NCBI RefSeq assembly: GCF_900101175.1
Contig: NZ_FNFQ01000004.1
Coordinates: forward strand, 213,991 to 277,990
From: Stenotrophomonas pavanii
Lineage (GTDB): Bacteria; Pseudomonadota; Gammaproteobacteria; Xanthomonadales; Xanthomonadaceae
DNA length: 64,000 bases
Direction: 5' to 3'
How positions within the stretch are numbered: the stretch's first letter is position 1; every line of letters starts with the position of its first letter. Below the pieces are notes generated by a model that had not been told where the DNA came from, did no database searches, and saw only the letters and a list, made by a program, of their open reading frames with translations. Both the position numbers and the translations under genes were made by a program. Shown here piece by piece: positions 8,156-17,080 of this stretch.

Positions 8156-11100
8156 GTGGAAAACTGCGTTCGTCGCTCGCCGCTGATGCTGGCCCTGTTG
8201 CCGGCACTGATGCTGGCGTCCATGCCGTCCCGGGCCGAGCCGGTCGGCAACCTGCGTTCGGTCAGCGCCAGCGACAGCCGCGACGGCGTGCAGGGCTGGG
8301 ACCTGCAGACCGACAAGGGCGCGCGGATCCGCATCGAACTGCCGGCCACCGACATCATCCGGGTGCAGGCCGGCCGCAACGGCACGCTGACCGGCGCCGG
8401 CGACAAGGCCGCACCGATCGTGCTGCCACAGCCCAAGGCGAACGTGCAGGCACAGCTGGAAGAAGACGCGCAGGAAATCCGCGTGCGCACCGATGCGCTG
8501 GTGCTGCATGTACAGCGGCAGCCGCTGCGCCTGCGCCTGGAACGGCTGGACAACGGCCAGCCCACCGCGCTGTGGCAGGAACTGCAGCCGCTGGACCTGG
8601 ATGCCACGCAGAGCGTGCAGGTGTTGTCTTCGCAGGCCGATGAGGGCTACTTCGGTGGTGGCCAGCAGAACGGCCGTTACCAGTTCAAGGGCCGCGAGCT
8701 GGACGTGTCCTATTCCGGTGGCTGGGAAGAAGGTGATCGGCCGAGCCCGGCGCCGATGCTGCTCAGCAGCCGTGGCTGGGGCATGCTGCGCAATACCTGG
8801 AGCGATGGCAGCTACGACCTGCGCCAGAGCGACCAGGCCACGCTGCTGCATCGCGAAGACCGCTTCGATGCCTACTACTTCGTCGGCGCGGACCTGCCCA
8901 AGCTGATCGAACGCTATACCCAGCTGACCGGCCGCCCGAACATGGTCGCGCGCTGGGCGCTGTCCTACGGCGATGCCGATTGCTACAACGACGGCGACAA
9001 CAGCAAGAAGCCCGGCACCGTGCCCGAAGGCTGGAGCGACGGCCCGACCGGCACCACGCCCGATGTGATCGACAGCGTGGCCAAGCAGTACCGCGCCCAC
9101 GACATGCCCGGTGGCTGGATCCTGCCCAACGATGGCTATGGCTGCGGCTACAAGCAGTTGCCGGAAACAGTGAAGGGGCTGGCTGGCTACGGTTTCCGCA
9201 CCGGCCTGTGGACCGAGAACGGCGTCGACAAGATCGCCTGGGAAGTGGGCAAGGCCGGCAGCCGCGTGCAGAAGCTGGACGTGGCCTGGACCGGCAAGGG
9301 TTACCAGTTCGCGATGGACGCCAACCGCCAGGCCTTCAACGGCATCCTCGACAATTCCGATTCGCGTCCGTTCCTGTGGACGGTGATGGGTTGGGCCGGC
9401 ATCCAGCGCTACGCCGTAGCGTGGACCGGTGACCAGAGCAGCAGCTGGGACTACATCCGCTGGCACGTGCCGACCCTGGTCGGTTCGGGCCTGTCCGGCA
9501 TGGCCTACGCCAGCGGCGACGTCGATGCGATCTTCGGCGGCAGCGCCGAGACCTTCACCCGCGACCTGCAGTGGAAGGCGTTCACCCCGGTGCTGATGGG
9601 CATGAGCGGCTGGTCGTCGAACGCGCGCAAGCACCCCTGGTGGTACGACGAGCCCTACCGCAGCATCAACCGCGACTACCTGAAGTTGAAGATGCGCCTG
9701 ACGCCATACATGTATGGGCTGGTGCACGAGGCCGCGCAGACCGGCGCGCCGCCGGTGCGTGGCCTGATGTGGGACCACCCGCGCGATCCGCATGCGCAGG
9801 ATGAGACCTACAAATACCAGTTCCTGCTCGGCCGCGACCTGCTGGTGGCGCCGGTGTACCGCAGCCAGGCGGCCAGCCGTGGCTGGCGCCGCGACATCCA
9901 CCTGCCGGCCGGCGGCTGGATCGACTACTGGGATGGCCGTCGCGTGCAGGCCGGTGCCGACGGCCGCCAGCTGGACCGCCAGGTGGACCTGGCCACGCTG
10001 CCGGTGTTCGTGCGTGCCGGTGCGATCCTGCCGATGTACCCGTCGATGCTGTTCGATGGCGAAAAACCGCTCGATGAAGTGACCTTCGACCTGTACCCGC
10101 AGGGTGATTCGCAGTACACGCTGTACGAAGACGATGGCAACACGCGCCGCTACCAGCAGGGTGAGTCGAGCACGCAGCAGATCCGCGTGCAGGCGCCGGC
10201 GCAGGGCAGTGGCCCGGTGCAGGTGCAGATCGACGCCGTGCAGGGCCAGTACAACGGCCAGCTGGCCCAGCGCCGCTACGGCCTGCGCGTACTCAGCCGG
10301 CAGGCACCACGTGCGGTGCAGGCCGGTGGCCGCGCGCTGCCGGCGCTGGCCGATGCGGCAGCGTTCAACAACGCCAGCGAAGGCTGGTACTTCGATGCCA
10401 AGGACCGCCGTGGCACGCTGCATGTGCGTACCGCCACCCAGGACATCCGCCAGCCGCTGCAGCTGCAGCTGGACTTCGCGGTGGCGGCAGCGGCCGCCGA
10501 TGATGCCTACCCGGCCGCACCGGTGCTGGGCCGCGAACTGCCGGCCGACAGCCTGCTGGTGGTCAACCGCCCGGCCGAAGAGCCCGGCCACGCACTGGAG
10601 AACGCCTTCGACGACGATCCGGCCACCTGGTTCCGTAGTGTGCGCAACCAGGCCGTGCGCACCGGCGCCCACGAGTGGGTGATCGGCTTCGGCGAGCGGA
10701 AGATGATCGATGGCATCGACATCGCGCCACGCAACGACAAGAACTGGAAACACGGCCAGGTACGCGACTATGAGGTGTACCTGGGCGACAGCAACGGTGA
10801 GTGGGGCGAGCCGATCGCCCGCGGCCGCCTGCAGTTGAAGGAGGGCGTGCAGCGCATCGACTTCCCGGCGCATGCCGGCCGCCTGCTGCGCTTCCGCGTA
10901 CTGAGCGTGCAGAACCCGGAAGGCGACGGCGCCAGCAGCACCGACCCGATGGTCACCGCCGCCCAGGGCAGCGCCCGCGCGTTCGACGCACTGCAGCCGC
11001 GCGACGTCGGCCCGATCGCGCTGTCCACTTTCCACATCCTCGAACACCAGGAACCAGAACGACCGGCCCGGCAGCGCTATCTCTCCGAGCTGCCGGTGCC

Positions 11101-11515
11101 GGCCGCGCTGGCCAGCCAGCTGCGCGCCGACCAGTCGTTCCGTGGCGACGCCGGCATGCGCATGAACGGCCTGCAGTTCCGCCGGGGCCTGGGTGTTGGC
11201 GCCAACAGCCGGATCGACCTGCGCCTGCAGGGCGGCTGGCACCTGCTGCGCGCCGATCTCGGCATCGATGACGCCTGCCGCAACGCCGGTGGCCTGCAGT
11301 TCCAGGTCTGGGGCGACAACCGCCTGCTGTACGACAGCGGCCTGGTGAAGGCGCCCGGCGTGGTCAAGCCGGAGCTGGACATCCGTGGCCTTTCCACCCT
11401 GAGCCTGCGCACGCTGGGTGCGCAGGGCAGCCAACCCGCCCAGGTCTGCGCCAACTGGGCCAACGCCGTACTGATCGGCCAGGAGGGCGACTCCGCCAGC
11501 ATCGTCGCCCCATGA
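8156..11515 (+). CDS. Secreted GH31 glycoside hydrolase with F5/8C and NPCBM domains (candidate alpha-N-acetylgalactosaminidase)
   Basis: About 1119 residues. A GTG start at 8156 is preferred because GGGAG lies five bases upstream; an in-frame GTG at 8135 is an alternative. A signal peptide (LALLPALMLASMPSRA) precedes the mature protein. The GH31 barrel covers roughly residues 60-700, with the probable nucleophile Asp in YQFAMD near 388 and the acid/base Asp in WTGDQSSSWDYIRW near 425. A discoidin (F5/8C)-like domain follows around 810-920 (ENAFDDDPATWF) and an NPCBM domain around 970-1115. The RWxxP and SGDVDAIFGGSAETFTRD features resemble the GH31 subgroup that includes alpha-N-acetylgalactosaminidases. 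It probably releases terminal sugar from host glycans outside the inner membrane. Ordinary alpha-glucosidase or galactosidase activity cannot be excluded. Confidence 0.8.
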   Translation: MENCVRRSPLMLALLPALMLASMPSRAEPVGNLRSVSASDSRDGVQGWDLQTDKGARIRIELPATDIIRVQAGRNGTLTGAGDKAAPIVLPQPKANVQAQLEEDAQEIRVRTDALVLHVQRQPLRLRLERLDNGQPTALWQELQPLDLDATQSVQVLSSQADEGYFGGGQQNGRYQFKGRELDVSYSGGWEEGDRPSPAPMLLSSRGWGMLRNTWSDGSYDLRQSDQATLLHREDRFDAYYFVGADLPKLIERYTQLTGRPNMVARWALSYGDADCYNDGDNSKKPGTVPEGWSDGPTGTTPDVIDSVAKQYRAHDMPGGWILPNDGYGCGYKQLPETVKGLAGYGFRTGLWTENGVDKIAWEVGKAGSRVQKLDVAWTGKGYQFAMDANRQAFNGILDNSDSRPFLWTVMGWAGIQRYAVAWTGDQSSSWDYIRWHVPTLVGSGLSGMAYASGDVDAIFGGSAETFTRDLQWKAFTPVLMGMSGWSSNARKHPWWYDEPYRSINRDYLKLKMRLTPYMYGLVHEAAQTGAPPVRGLMWDHPRDPHAQDETYKYQFLLGRDLLVAPVYRSQAASRGWRRDIHLPAGGWIDYWDGRRVQAGADGRQLDRQVDLATLPVFVRAGAILPMYPSMLFDGEKPLDEVTFDLYPQGDSQYTLYEDDGNTRRYQQGESSTQQIRVQAPAQGSGPVQVQIDAVQGQYNGQLAQRRYGLRVLSRQAPRAVQAGGRALPALADAAAFNNASEGWYFDAKDRRGTLHVRTATQDIRQPLQLQLDFAVAAAAADDAYPAAPVLGRELPADSLLVVNRPAEEPGHALENAFDDDPATWFRSVRNQAVRTGAHEWVIGFGERKMIDGIDIAPRNDKNWKHGQVRDYEVYLGDSNGEWGEPIARGRLQLKEGVQRIDFPAHAGRLLRFRVLSVQNPEGDGASSTDPMVTAAQGSARAFDALQPRDVGPIALSTFHILEHQEPERPARQRYLSELPVPAALASQLRADQSFRGDAGMRMNGLQFRRGLGVGANSRIDLRLQGGWHLLRADLGIDDACRNAGGLQFQVWGDNRLLYDSGLVKAPGVVKPELDIRGLSTLSLRTLGAQGSQPAQVCANWANAVLIGQEGDSASIVAP

Positions 11516-11648
11516 CCCCCTCGTAACACCGCTCCTCCCCCCGCCCATTCCGACCATGGCCCTGGTGGCCGTGGCCCGGGAGCGTTTTGCCCGCCGAACG
11601 CCCACGCGCTCACTTATCGCGCTGCACCCCTGCCAGGAGAGAACCCCG

Positions 11649-14624
11649 ATGTTGCCCGCCCGCCACCACCGCCCCCCCTGTCGTTCGATCGCTCCGCTGT
11701 CGCTGGCCATCGCCGGCGTGCTGCTGTCGGTTGCCGTTCCTGCCTTCGCCCAGGAGAGCAAGGACAAGGCCACTGACCTGGCCCGCATCGAGGTCACCGG
11801 CTCCAACATCCGCCGCACCGACGTTGAAACCGCCTCGCCGGTGCAGGTGATCAGCAAGCAGGACATCCAGAACATGGGCGCGCGCACGCTGCTGCAGGTG
11901 CTCGACAACCTGCCGGCCGCACGCCCGGCGCAGCAGGATGCGCGGTCGCTGTTCACCGGTTCCGACGGTGCCTCGCAGGCCAATCTGCGTGGCCTCGGTG
12001 CCCAGGGCACGCTGGTCCTGCTGAACGGTCGCCGCCTGTCGTACTACGGTGCACCGGCCGGCTTCCAGACCCAGTTCGTCAACATCGATGCGATTCCGGC
12101 CGCGGCCATCGAGCGCATGGAAGTGCTGACCGACGGCGCCTCGGCGGTGTACGGCACCGACGCGGTGGCCGGCGTGATCAACGTGATCACCAAGCGCAAC
12201 TTCCAGGGTGCCGAGGTCAGCTTCACCAACGATACGTCCTCGCGCATCGACTCCTACGGCGAGCGCCAGGCCAGCATCACCGCCGGCTTCGGTGACCTGG
12301 CCGAGAACCGCTTCAACATCTACGGCGCGGTGAACATGTACCGCCGCGACGCGATTCCGCTCAGCGACTTCTACGACAAGCGGCCCGACCAGTATTACGT
12401 CAACAACCCGAACTACCTCAACAACCTGCGCCTGGGCGTGGGCAGCAAGCCGGGCGAGTTCAACCCGGGTACCTACTTCGCGTTCGATCCGGTCACCGGC
12501 CGCCGCGTGCAGGAAGCCGCACCGGGCTGCAGGAACGTGCTGACCAGTGAAGCGGCCGGCCCGCGTTGCGTCTGGGAAACCTGGATGAACAACGAGATCG
12601 ATGCCGGCGCCAAGTCCGAGCGCAACACCGCCTACCTCAACGGCACGTTCCTGGTCGGCGACAACACCGAGATCTTTGCCGAGGCCACCTACACCGACAT
12701 CGATCTGCGCGCCAACGGCGGTACGCCGCGCACCTACGGCACCACCACCGGCAACCCGACCAGCTGGTTCTCGCGCAATACCGGCAACACCGTCAATCAG
12801 TTCCTGTACCCGTTCCTGGGCCCCAACAACGAATACAACCACGCCAGCCCGCAGCTGAAGGCAATGATGGGCGGGGTGGTCGGCCTGAACTACCTGCTGC
12901 AGGATGCCGGCCCGAACTACTTCGGCCAGCGCAACACTGACAAGAGCTACCGGGTACTGGCGGGCGCACGTGGCAATGTGGGTGACTGGAACTGGGAGAC
13001 CGCATTCGCCAGCGCTGGTACGCACTCCACCACCTACCAGACGATCAACGTCAACACCAAGGGCTTCGAGAAGGCCTTCGGCCCATACACGGTCGATCCG
13101 GGCACCGGTCGGGTGATCATCTCCGATCATCCGGCGTACAAGTTCGGCGAGATCAGTGAAGCCAACGCCGCGCTGATCCGTGAAGCGTTCCCGACCTTCG
13201 ACATCCAGTCGTGGACCCGCCTGCATACCCTGGATGGCAAGATCGAAGGCCCGCTGTTCCAGCTGCCGGCCGGCGAGATGCGCGCCGCGTTCGGCTTCAA
13301 TGCCAGCCGTGAGACCTTCTACACCCCGGGCAATGCCGACGCGGCCAACGGCCTGATCACCCAGCAGGGGGGCTCGTGGTTCGATGGCAAGCGCAATACC
13401 TACGCGCTGTTCGCCGAGACCGTGGCACCGATCACCGACAAGCTGGAACTGGATGCGGCGGTCCGCGTGGACAAGTACCCGAACTTCAGCGCCAACGTCG
13501 CGCCGAAGATCGGCTTCAAGTACCAGGCGTTCGACCAGCTGATGCTGCGCGGCACCTATTCCACCGGCTTCCGCGCACCGAGCCTGGCCGAGTCCGGAAA
13601 TGGCGGCGTGTTCGCACAGCTCGGTGGCTTCCGTGACGAACTGCGCTGCGGCGAGACCAATGCCATCGCCAACCTGCTGCTGAAGTCGCAGCGGCCGGGC
13701 GACGTCGATCTCGGCAAGACCCTGCTGAACGTCGATTGCAGCCGTACCGTGGCGCGCATGACCCAGCCGAACAAGGACCTGAAGCCGGAGAAGGCGAAGA
13801 TCGCCACCCTCGGCTTCGTCTACGAGCCGGCCAGCTGGCTGTCGGTGTCGGCCGACTACTGGTTCATCTACCGCAACAATGAAATCGTCGCGCCGGACTA
13901 TCGCCGCATGGAAGACATCATCTCGATGTCGCGCTCGCCGATCACCGACAGCGACCGTGCCAATCTGGCGCAGCTGGCGGCCATGTGCGCCGATCCGGCC
14001 AGCGGCGTGAGCTGCCCGTCGGTGCTGCCGGGTTATTCGGCCGGCAACGTGGCCAGCGTGGTGGGCCAGTACAAGAACCGTGGCAAGACCCTGATCGACG
14101 GCTTCGACATCGACGCACGCAGCCGCTTCTCGCTGGGCGACTGGGGCAACCTGAACATCGGCCTGGCGGCCACCATCGCCAACCGCAACCGCTTCTACAT
14201 GGACGCGGAGAACGGCTGGTACTACGGCGACGTGGTGGGCTACTACAACAACCCGCGCCTGCGCGCCACGCTCAATGCCGACTGGACCTACAAGCAGGTG
14301 ACCACCAGCATGTTCGTCAACTACGTCGGCGGCACCAAGTGGGCCACCGACCAGATCGACGAAGAGAGCAACAACAAGGAAACCTGCACCGGCGGCTACC
14401 TGGCCCTGCAGAAGAGCAAGTGCGATGGTGCACCGTCGTGGTGGACCGCCAACATGAGCGTCACCTGGCGCCCGGATGATGCCTGGAACCTGAGCTTCAC
14501 CGTCAAGAACCTGTTCAACCGCCTGCCGTTCTACGATCCGAACAGCTTCCTGGGTGACTCCAGTGACTACGCAACCATCTTCGGCCGTGGTTACAGTGTG
14601 ACCATCGGCTACCGGTTCAAGTAA
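11649..14624 (+). CDS. TonB-dependent receptor (Oar-like), glycan uptake
   Basis: 991-residue outer-membrane receptor. The ATG at 11649 has AGGAGAG upstream and opens a signal peptide ending PAFAQES. A plug domain follows (IEVTGSNIRR, VISKQDIQNMGARTL, LNGRRL, IERMEVLTDGASAVYGTDAVAGVINVIT) and then a beta-barrel ending in a C-terminal aromatic-rich strand (GYSVTIGYRFK). It lies 133 bases downstream of the GH31 gene and 56 bases upstream of GH109 on the same strand. Position between two glycosidases suggests it imports the oligosaccharides or monosaccharides they act on. No N-terminal FecR-signalling extension is seen. Confidence 0.88.
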   Translation: MLPARHHRPPCRSIAPLSLAIAGVLLSVAVPAFAQESKDKATDLARIEVTGSNIRRTDVETASPVQVISKQDIQNMGARTLLQVLDNLPAARPAQQDARSLFTGSDGASQANLRGLGAQGTLVLLNGRRLSYYGAPAGFQTQFVNIDAIPAAAIERMEVLTDGASAVYGTDAVAGVINVITKRNFQGAEVSFTNDTSSRIDSYGERQASITAGFGDLAENRFNIYGAVNMYRRDAIPLSDFYDKRPDQYYVNNPNYLNNLRLGVGSKPGEFNPGTYFAFDPVTGRRVQEAAPGCRNVLTSEAAGPRCVWETWMNNEIDAGAKSERNTAYLNGTFLVGDNTEIFAEATYTDIDLRANGGTPRTYGTTTGNPTSWFSRNTGNTVNQFLYPFLGPNNEYNHASPQLKAMMGGVVGLNYLLQDAGPNYFGQRNTDKSYRVLAGARGNVGDWNWETAFASAGTHSTTYQTINVNTKGFEKAFGPYTVDPGTGRVIISDHPAYKFGEISEANAALIREAFPTFDIQSWTRLHTLDGKIEGPLFQLPAGEMRAAFGFNASRETFYTPGNADAANGLITQQGGSWFDGKRNTYALFAETVAPITDKLELDAAVRVDKYPNFSANVAPKIGFKYQAFDQLMLRGTYSTGFRAPSLAESGNGGVFAQLGGFRDELRCGETNAIANLLLKSQRPGDVDLGKTLLNVDCSRTVARMTQPNKDLKPEKAKIATLGFVYEPASWLSVSADYWFIYRNNEIVAPDYRRMEDIISMSRSPITDSDRANLAQLAAMCADPASGVSCPSVLPGYSAGNVASVVGQYKNRGKTLIDGFDIDARSRFSLGDWGNLNIGLAATIANRNRFYMDAENGWYYGDVVGYYNNPRLRATLNADWTYKQVTTSMFVNYVGGTKWATDQIDEESNNKETCTGGYLALQKSKCDGAPSWWTANMSVTWRPDDAWNLSFTVKNLFNRLPFYDPNSFLGDSSDYATIFGRGYSVTIGYRFK

Positions 14625-14643
14625 TTCCGTTTGCGTGACCTGG

Positions 14644-14665
14644 CGTGCCGGCTGTGGCCGGCACG
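14644..14665 (+). repeat. Intercistronic hairpin
   Basis: Perfect inverted repeat CGTGCCGGC / GCCGGCACG with a four-base loop between the receptor stop and the GH109 ribosome binding site. No T-run follows, so it is more likely an mRNA stability or attenuation element than a full terminator. Confidence 0.55.
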
Positions 14666-14680
14666 CTGCCAAGAGGAGAG

Positions 14681-16045
14681 ATGTCTGCCATGAAGCGTAG
14701 GGAATTCATCGCGGCCAGCGCCGCTGTCGCCGCCAGCAGCCTGCTGCCGCAGAGCCCGGCCTGGGCACGCGGGCGCAAGGTGCGCCTGGCCATGATCGGC
14801 ACCGGCATGCGCGGGCTGGTGCTGCTGAAGGAGCTGGTGCGCCGCGACGACGTCGAAGTGGTTGCCCTCTGCGATATCGAGCCGATCATGCTGGGCCGTG
14901 CCACAGAGATGGTGGCCAAGGCGGGCAAGCCGGCGCCGAAGACCTATGGCCAGGATCGTGATACCCATGCCTGGAAGCGCCTGCTGGAACAGAAGGGCAT
15001 CGATGGCGTGATCATCGCTACGCCGTGGGAATACCACGCACCGATGGCGATTGCCGCGATGCAGGCCGGCGTGGCCGTGGGCTGCGAAGTGGTGGCCGGC
15101 ATCACCCTGCAGGACCACTGGGACGTGCTGAAGACCCAGCTGAGTACCGGCACCCCGTACATGCTGCTGGAGAACGTCTGCTACCGTCGCGACGTGATGG
15201 CGGCGTTGCAGATGGTGCGCCAGGGGCTGTTCGGCGAGCTGGTGCATCTGCAGGCCGGCTACCAGCACGACCTGCGCGGCGTGAAATTCAATTCCGGCGA
15301 CCCGAACCAGCCGTATGACAGCGGCGTGGAATTCGGTCCCAAGGGCTGGAGCGAAGCACGCTGGCGCACCGAGCATTCGGTGGAGCGCAACGGCGAGTTG
15401 TATCCCAGCCACGGCATCGGCCCATGCGCGATGTACACCGGCATCAACCGTGGCAACCGCTTCACCCACATCAATGCCTTTGCGACCAAGGCGCGCGGCC
15501 TGCACGAATACACCGTGGCCAAGAGTGGCGGCACCACCCACCCCAGCACCCAGGTGAAGTTCAAGCTCGGCGACATCGTGACCACCACGCTGGCCTGCGA
15601 GAACGGCGAGACCATCCTGCTGCAGCACGACACCTCGCTGCCGCGCCCGTACTCGATGGGCTTCCGCGTGCAGGGGACCAAGGGCCTGTGGATGGACGTG
15701 AACCATTCGATCCACATCGAAGGCCGTAGCCCGCCGCACCAGTGGGAGGAGTTCAAGAAGTACCAGGACCAGTACGAGCATCCGCTGTGGAAGCAGAACG
15801 CCGACACCGCCGCGAGTGCAGGGCATGGCGGCATGGACTGGTTCGTCATCCATGCCTTCGTTGAAGCGCTGAAGGCCAAGGCACCGATGCCGATCGACAT
15901 CTACGATGCGGTGACCTGGAGTGCGATCACACCACTGAGTGAGCAGTCGATCGCCAACGGTTTCCAGACGCTGGAGTTCCCGGACTTTACTGCTGGTGCG
16001 TGGAAGACGCGCAAGCCGATCTTCGCGTTTGACGGCAAGTACTGA
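14681..16045 (+). CDS. Tat-exported GH109-type Gfo/Idh/MocA hydrolase (alpha-N-acetylgalactosaminidase family)
   Basis: 454 residues. A strong AAGAGGAGAG precedes ATG 14681; a second ATG at 14690 begins MKRREFIAASAA, a twin-arginine signal peptide ending about SPAWA. The mature protein starts with a Rossmann NAD-binding motif (RLAMIGTGMRG), followed by the GH109 landmarks ATPWEYHAPMAIAAMQAG, CEVVAGITL and MLLENVCYRRDVM. Tat export fits a cofactor-bound enzyme folded before secretion, and GH109 enzymes use tightly bound NAD to cleave alpha-GalNAc. It would act in the periplasm on sugars delivered by the adjacent receptor. A plain oxidoreductase is the alternative, but similarity to GH109 and the locus context make a glycosidase more likely. 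Confidence 0.85.
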   Translation: MSAMKRREFIAASAAVAASSLLPQSPAWARGRKVRLAMIGTGMRGLVLLKELVRRDDVEVVALCDIEPIMLGRATEMVAKAGKPAPKTYGQDRDTHAWKRLLEQKGIDGVIIATPWEYHAPMAIAAMQAGVAVGCEVVAGITLQDHWDVLKTQLSTGTPYMLLENVCYRRDVMAALQMVRQGLFGELVHLQAGYQHDLRGVKFNSGDPNQPYDSGVEFGPKGWSEARWRTEHSVERNGELYPSHGIGPCAMYTGINRGNRFTHINAFATKARGLHEYTVAKSGGTTHPSTQVKFKLGDIVTTTLACENGETILLQHDTSLPRPYSMGFRVQGTKGLWMDVNHSIHIEGRSPPHQWEEFKKYQDQYEHPLWKQNADTAASAGHGGMDWFVIHAFVEALKAKAPMPIDIYDAVTWSAITPLSEQSIANGFQTLEFPDFTAGAWKTRKPIFAFDGKY

Positions 16046-16075
16046 GGTTCATCCCTTCCATGCTGTGACTGAAAT

Positions 16076-16092
16076 GCCGGGCGATGCCCGGC
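16076..16092 (+). terminator. Hairpin terminator after GH109
   Basis: GCCGGGC / GCCCGGC stem with a GAT loop, followed by a T-rich stretch, 31 bases after the GH109 stop. Confidence 0.6.
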
Positions 16093-16108
16093 GTTTCTGT
16101 TTGGTGCA

Positions 16109-16654
16109 TTGGCATCCATAGAGCCGAAACCACGCTTGGCTGTCTTTCCACCCGCGATTGACCGCGACAGCTTCCGCCAGTGCGGTGATTACTGGCTGGA
16201 CAAGCGCAATTTCTACTTCGAATACGGGACTTCGCTGAAAGCCTTGGCCGAAGCCAACTGCGCCACCTTCCGCAGTATGGGCGGCGGCTACGGTACCGAC
16301 GATCACGGCGGCTGGTACTGCGGCCGACGCATGAAGCACTGCCTGCGCGGCGATCTGCTGCAGACAATCCCGCAGGATCCGCTGTACGCCGTTGACGACA
16401 ACAGCGTCTATTGCGACGGGAAGCCTCTGCCCGGCGTGGATCACGCGCGCTGGCGTTTGCTGGGCGGACACTTCTCGGGCGATGGCAGCCGTGTTTACTA
16501 CTTGGAACGGAAGCTGCCGCGCGTGGATGTGGCGTCGTGGCGTCTGTTGCAGGGGAGCTGGCCGCGGGACCATAAACACCTGTTCCATGTGTTCATGATC
16601 GATACCGACCCGATGCTGCGTGCACAGCATGGTTTCACGGATGAAGAGGGTTGA
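16109..16654 (+). CDS. DKNYY-family-like protein, possibly 5'-truncated
   Basis: Open frame of 181 residues from a TTG at 16109. Repeated units typical of DKNYY proteins are visible: YWLDKRNFYFEYG, then VDDNSVYCDGKPLPGVD, then SGDGSRVYYLERKLPRVD. No ribosome binding site and no signal peptide precede the start. Many related proteins begin with a signal peptide, so this may be the remaining 3' part of a longer gene, cut next to the GH109 terminator hairpin. Cysteines (CGDYW, NCATF, WYCGRRMKHC) hint at an exported ancestor. Function unknown. It converges with the toxin gene at 16667. Confidence 0.55.
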   Translation: MASIEPKPRLAVFPPAIDRDSFRQCGDYWLDKRNFYFEYGTSLKALAEANCATFRSMGGGYGTDDHGGWYCGRRMKHCLRGDLLQTIPQDPLYAVDDNSVYCDGKPLPGVDHARWRLLGGHFSGDGSRVYYLERKLPRVDVASWRLLQGSWPRDHKHLFHVFMIDTDPMLRAQHGFTDEEG

Positions 16655-16666
16655 CGCGCGAAGCGG

Positions 16667-17080
16667 TTACCGCGACATCTTGATCTGCGTCAGCCGTCCC
16701 CCGGACGCCCTGGCATGCGGTACGCGGAACATTGCACCAGGTTGCACGAGTTCGGCTTGCTGCATCATCTTGGGCCACCACTCCAGAAGCCGCGCTGCGC
16801 GCTCGTAGTGGTTGAAGGTGCTCCAGCCCTTGGCCAGAACGAATACGGTCAGGCCGAGGCGTGCGATCGCCTCGCGCTCTGCGGGCTTGCGATGATGATG
16901 ATCCTGGGTAACGTGTACGCGGATGCCACGCTGGGTGGCCGCGTCGAAGAGCTCCAGGTCAGTAGTACCGGGCATCACGAACTCCCTTACGTGGAAGACT
17001 TCGTGTTCGTCCGTTCCTGCAATGGCGTCGATGGCCCGGGCCAGCGCGGGCGGAAGATTCTCATCGATCTGCGCCTTCAA
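16667..17080 (-). CDS. PIN-like toxin (DUF5615 family)
   Basis: 137 residues starting MKAQIDENLPPAL, the typical opening of DUF5615 PIN-like ribonuclease toxins. Acidic residues that would bind metal are visible in DENLP (residues 6-10), DLELFDAA and TQDHHH. The expected action is RNA cleavage in the cytoplasm when not neutralised. Its ATG overlaps the TGA of the upstream DUF433 gene by four bases, the usual antitoxin-first order. The protein is slightly longer than typical family members (about 115-120). Confidence 0.75.
   Translation of the reverse strand: MKAQIDENLPPALARAIDAIAGTDEHEVFHVREFVMPGTTDLELFDAATQRGIRVHVTQDHHHRKPAEREAIARLGLTVFVLAKGWSTFNHYERAARLLEWWPKMMQQAELVQPGAMFRVPHARASGGRLTQIKMSR

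Noticed and set aside
8102..12010. 1302-codon open frame on the minus strand
   Set aside because: It is antisense to the GH31 and receptor genes. Its product is Ala/Gly/His/Arg-rich with no domain, as expected for shadow frames in high-GC DNA.
11610..14672. 1020-codon open frame antisense to the TonB receptor
   Set aside because: The receptor in the other strand has full plug and barrel motifs; the antisense product shows only biased composition.
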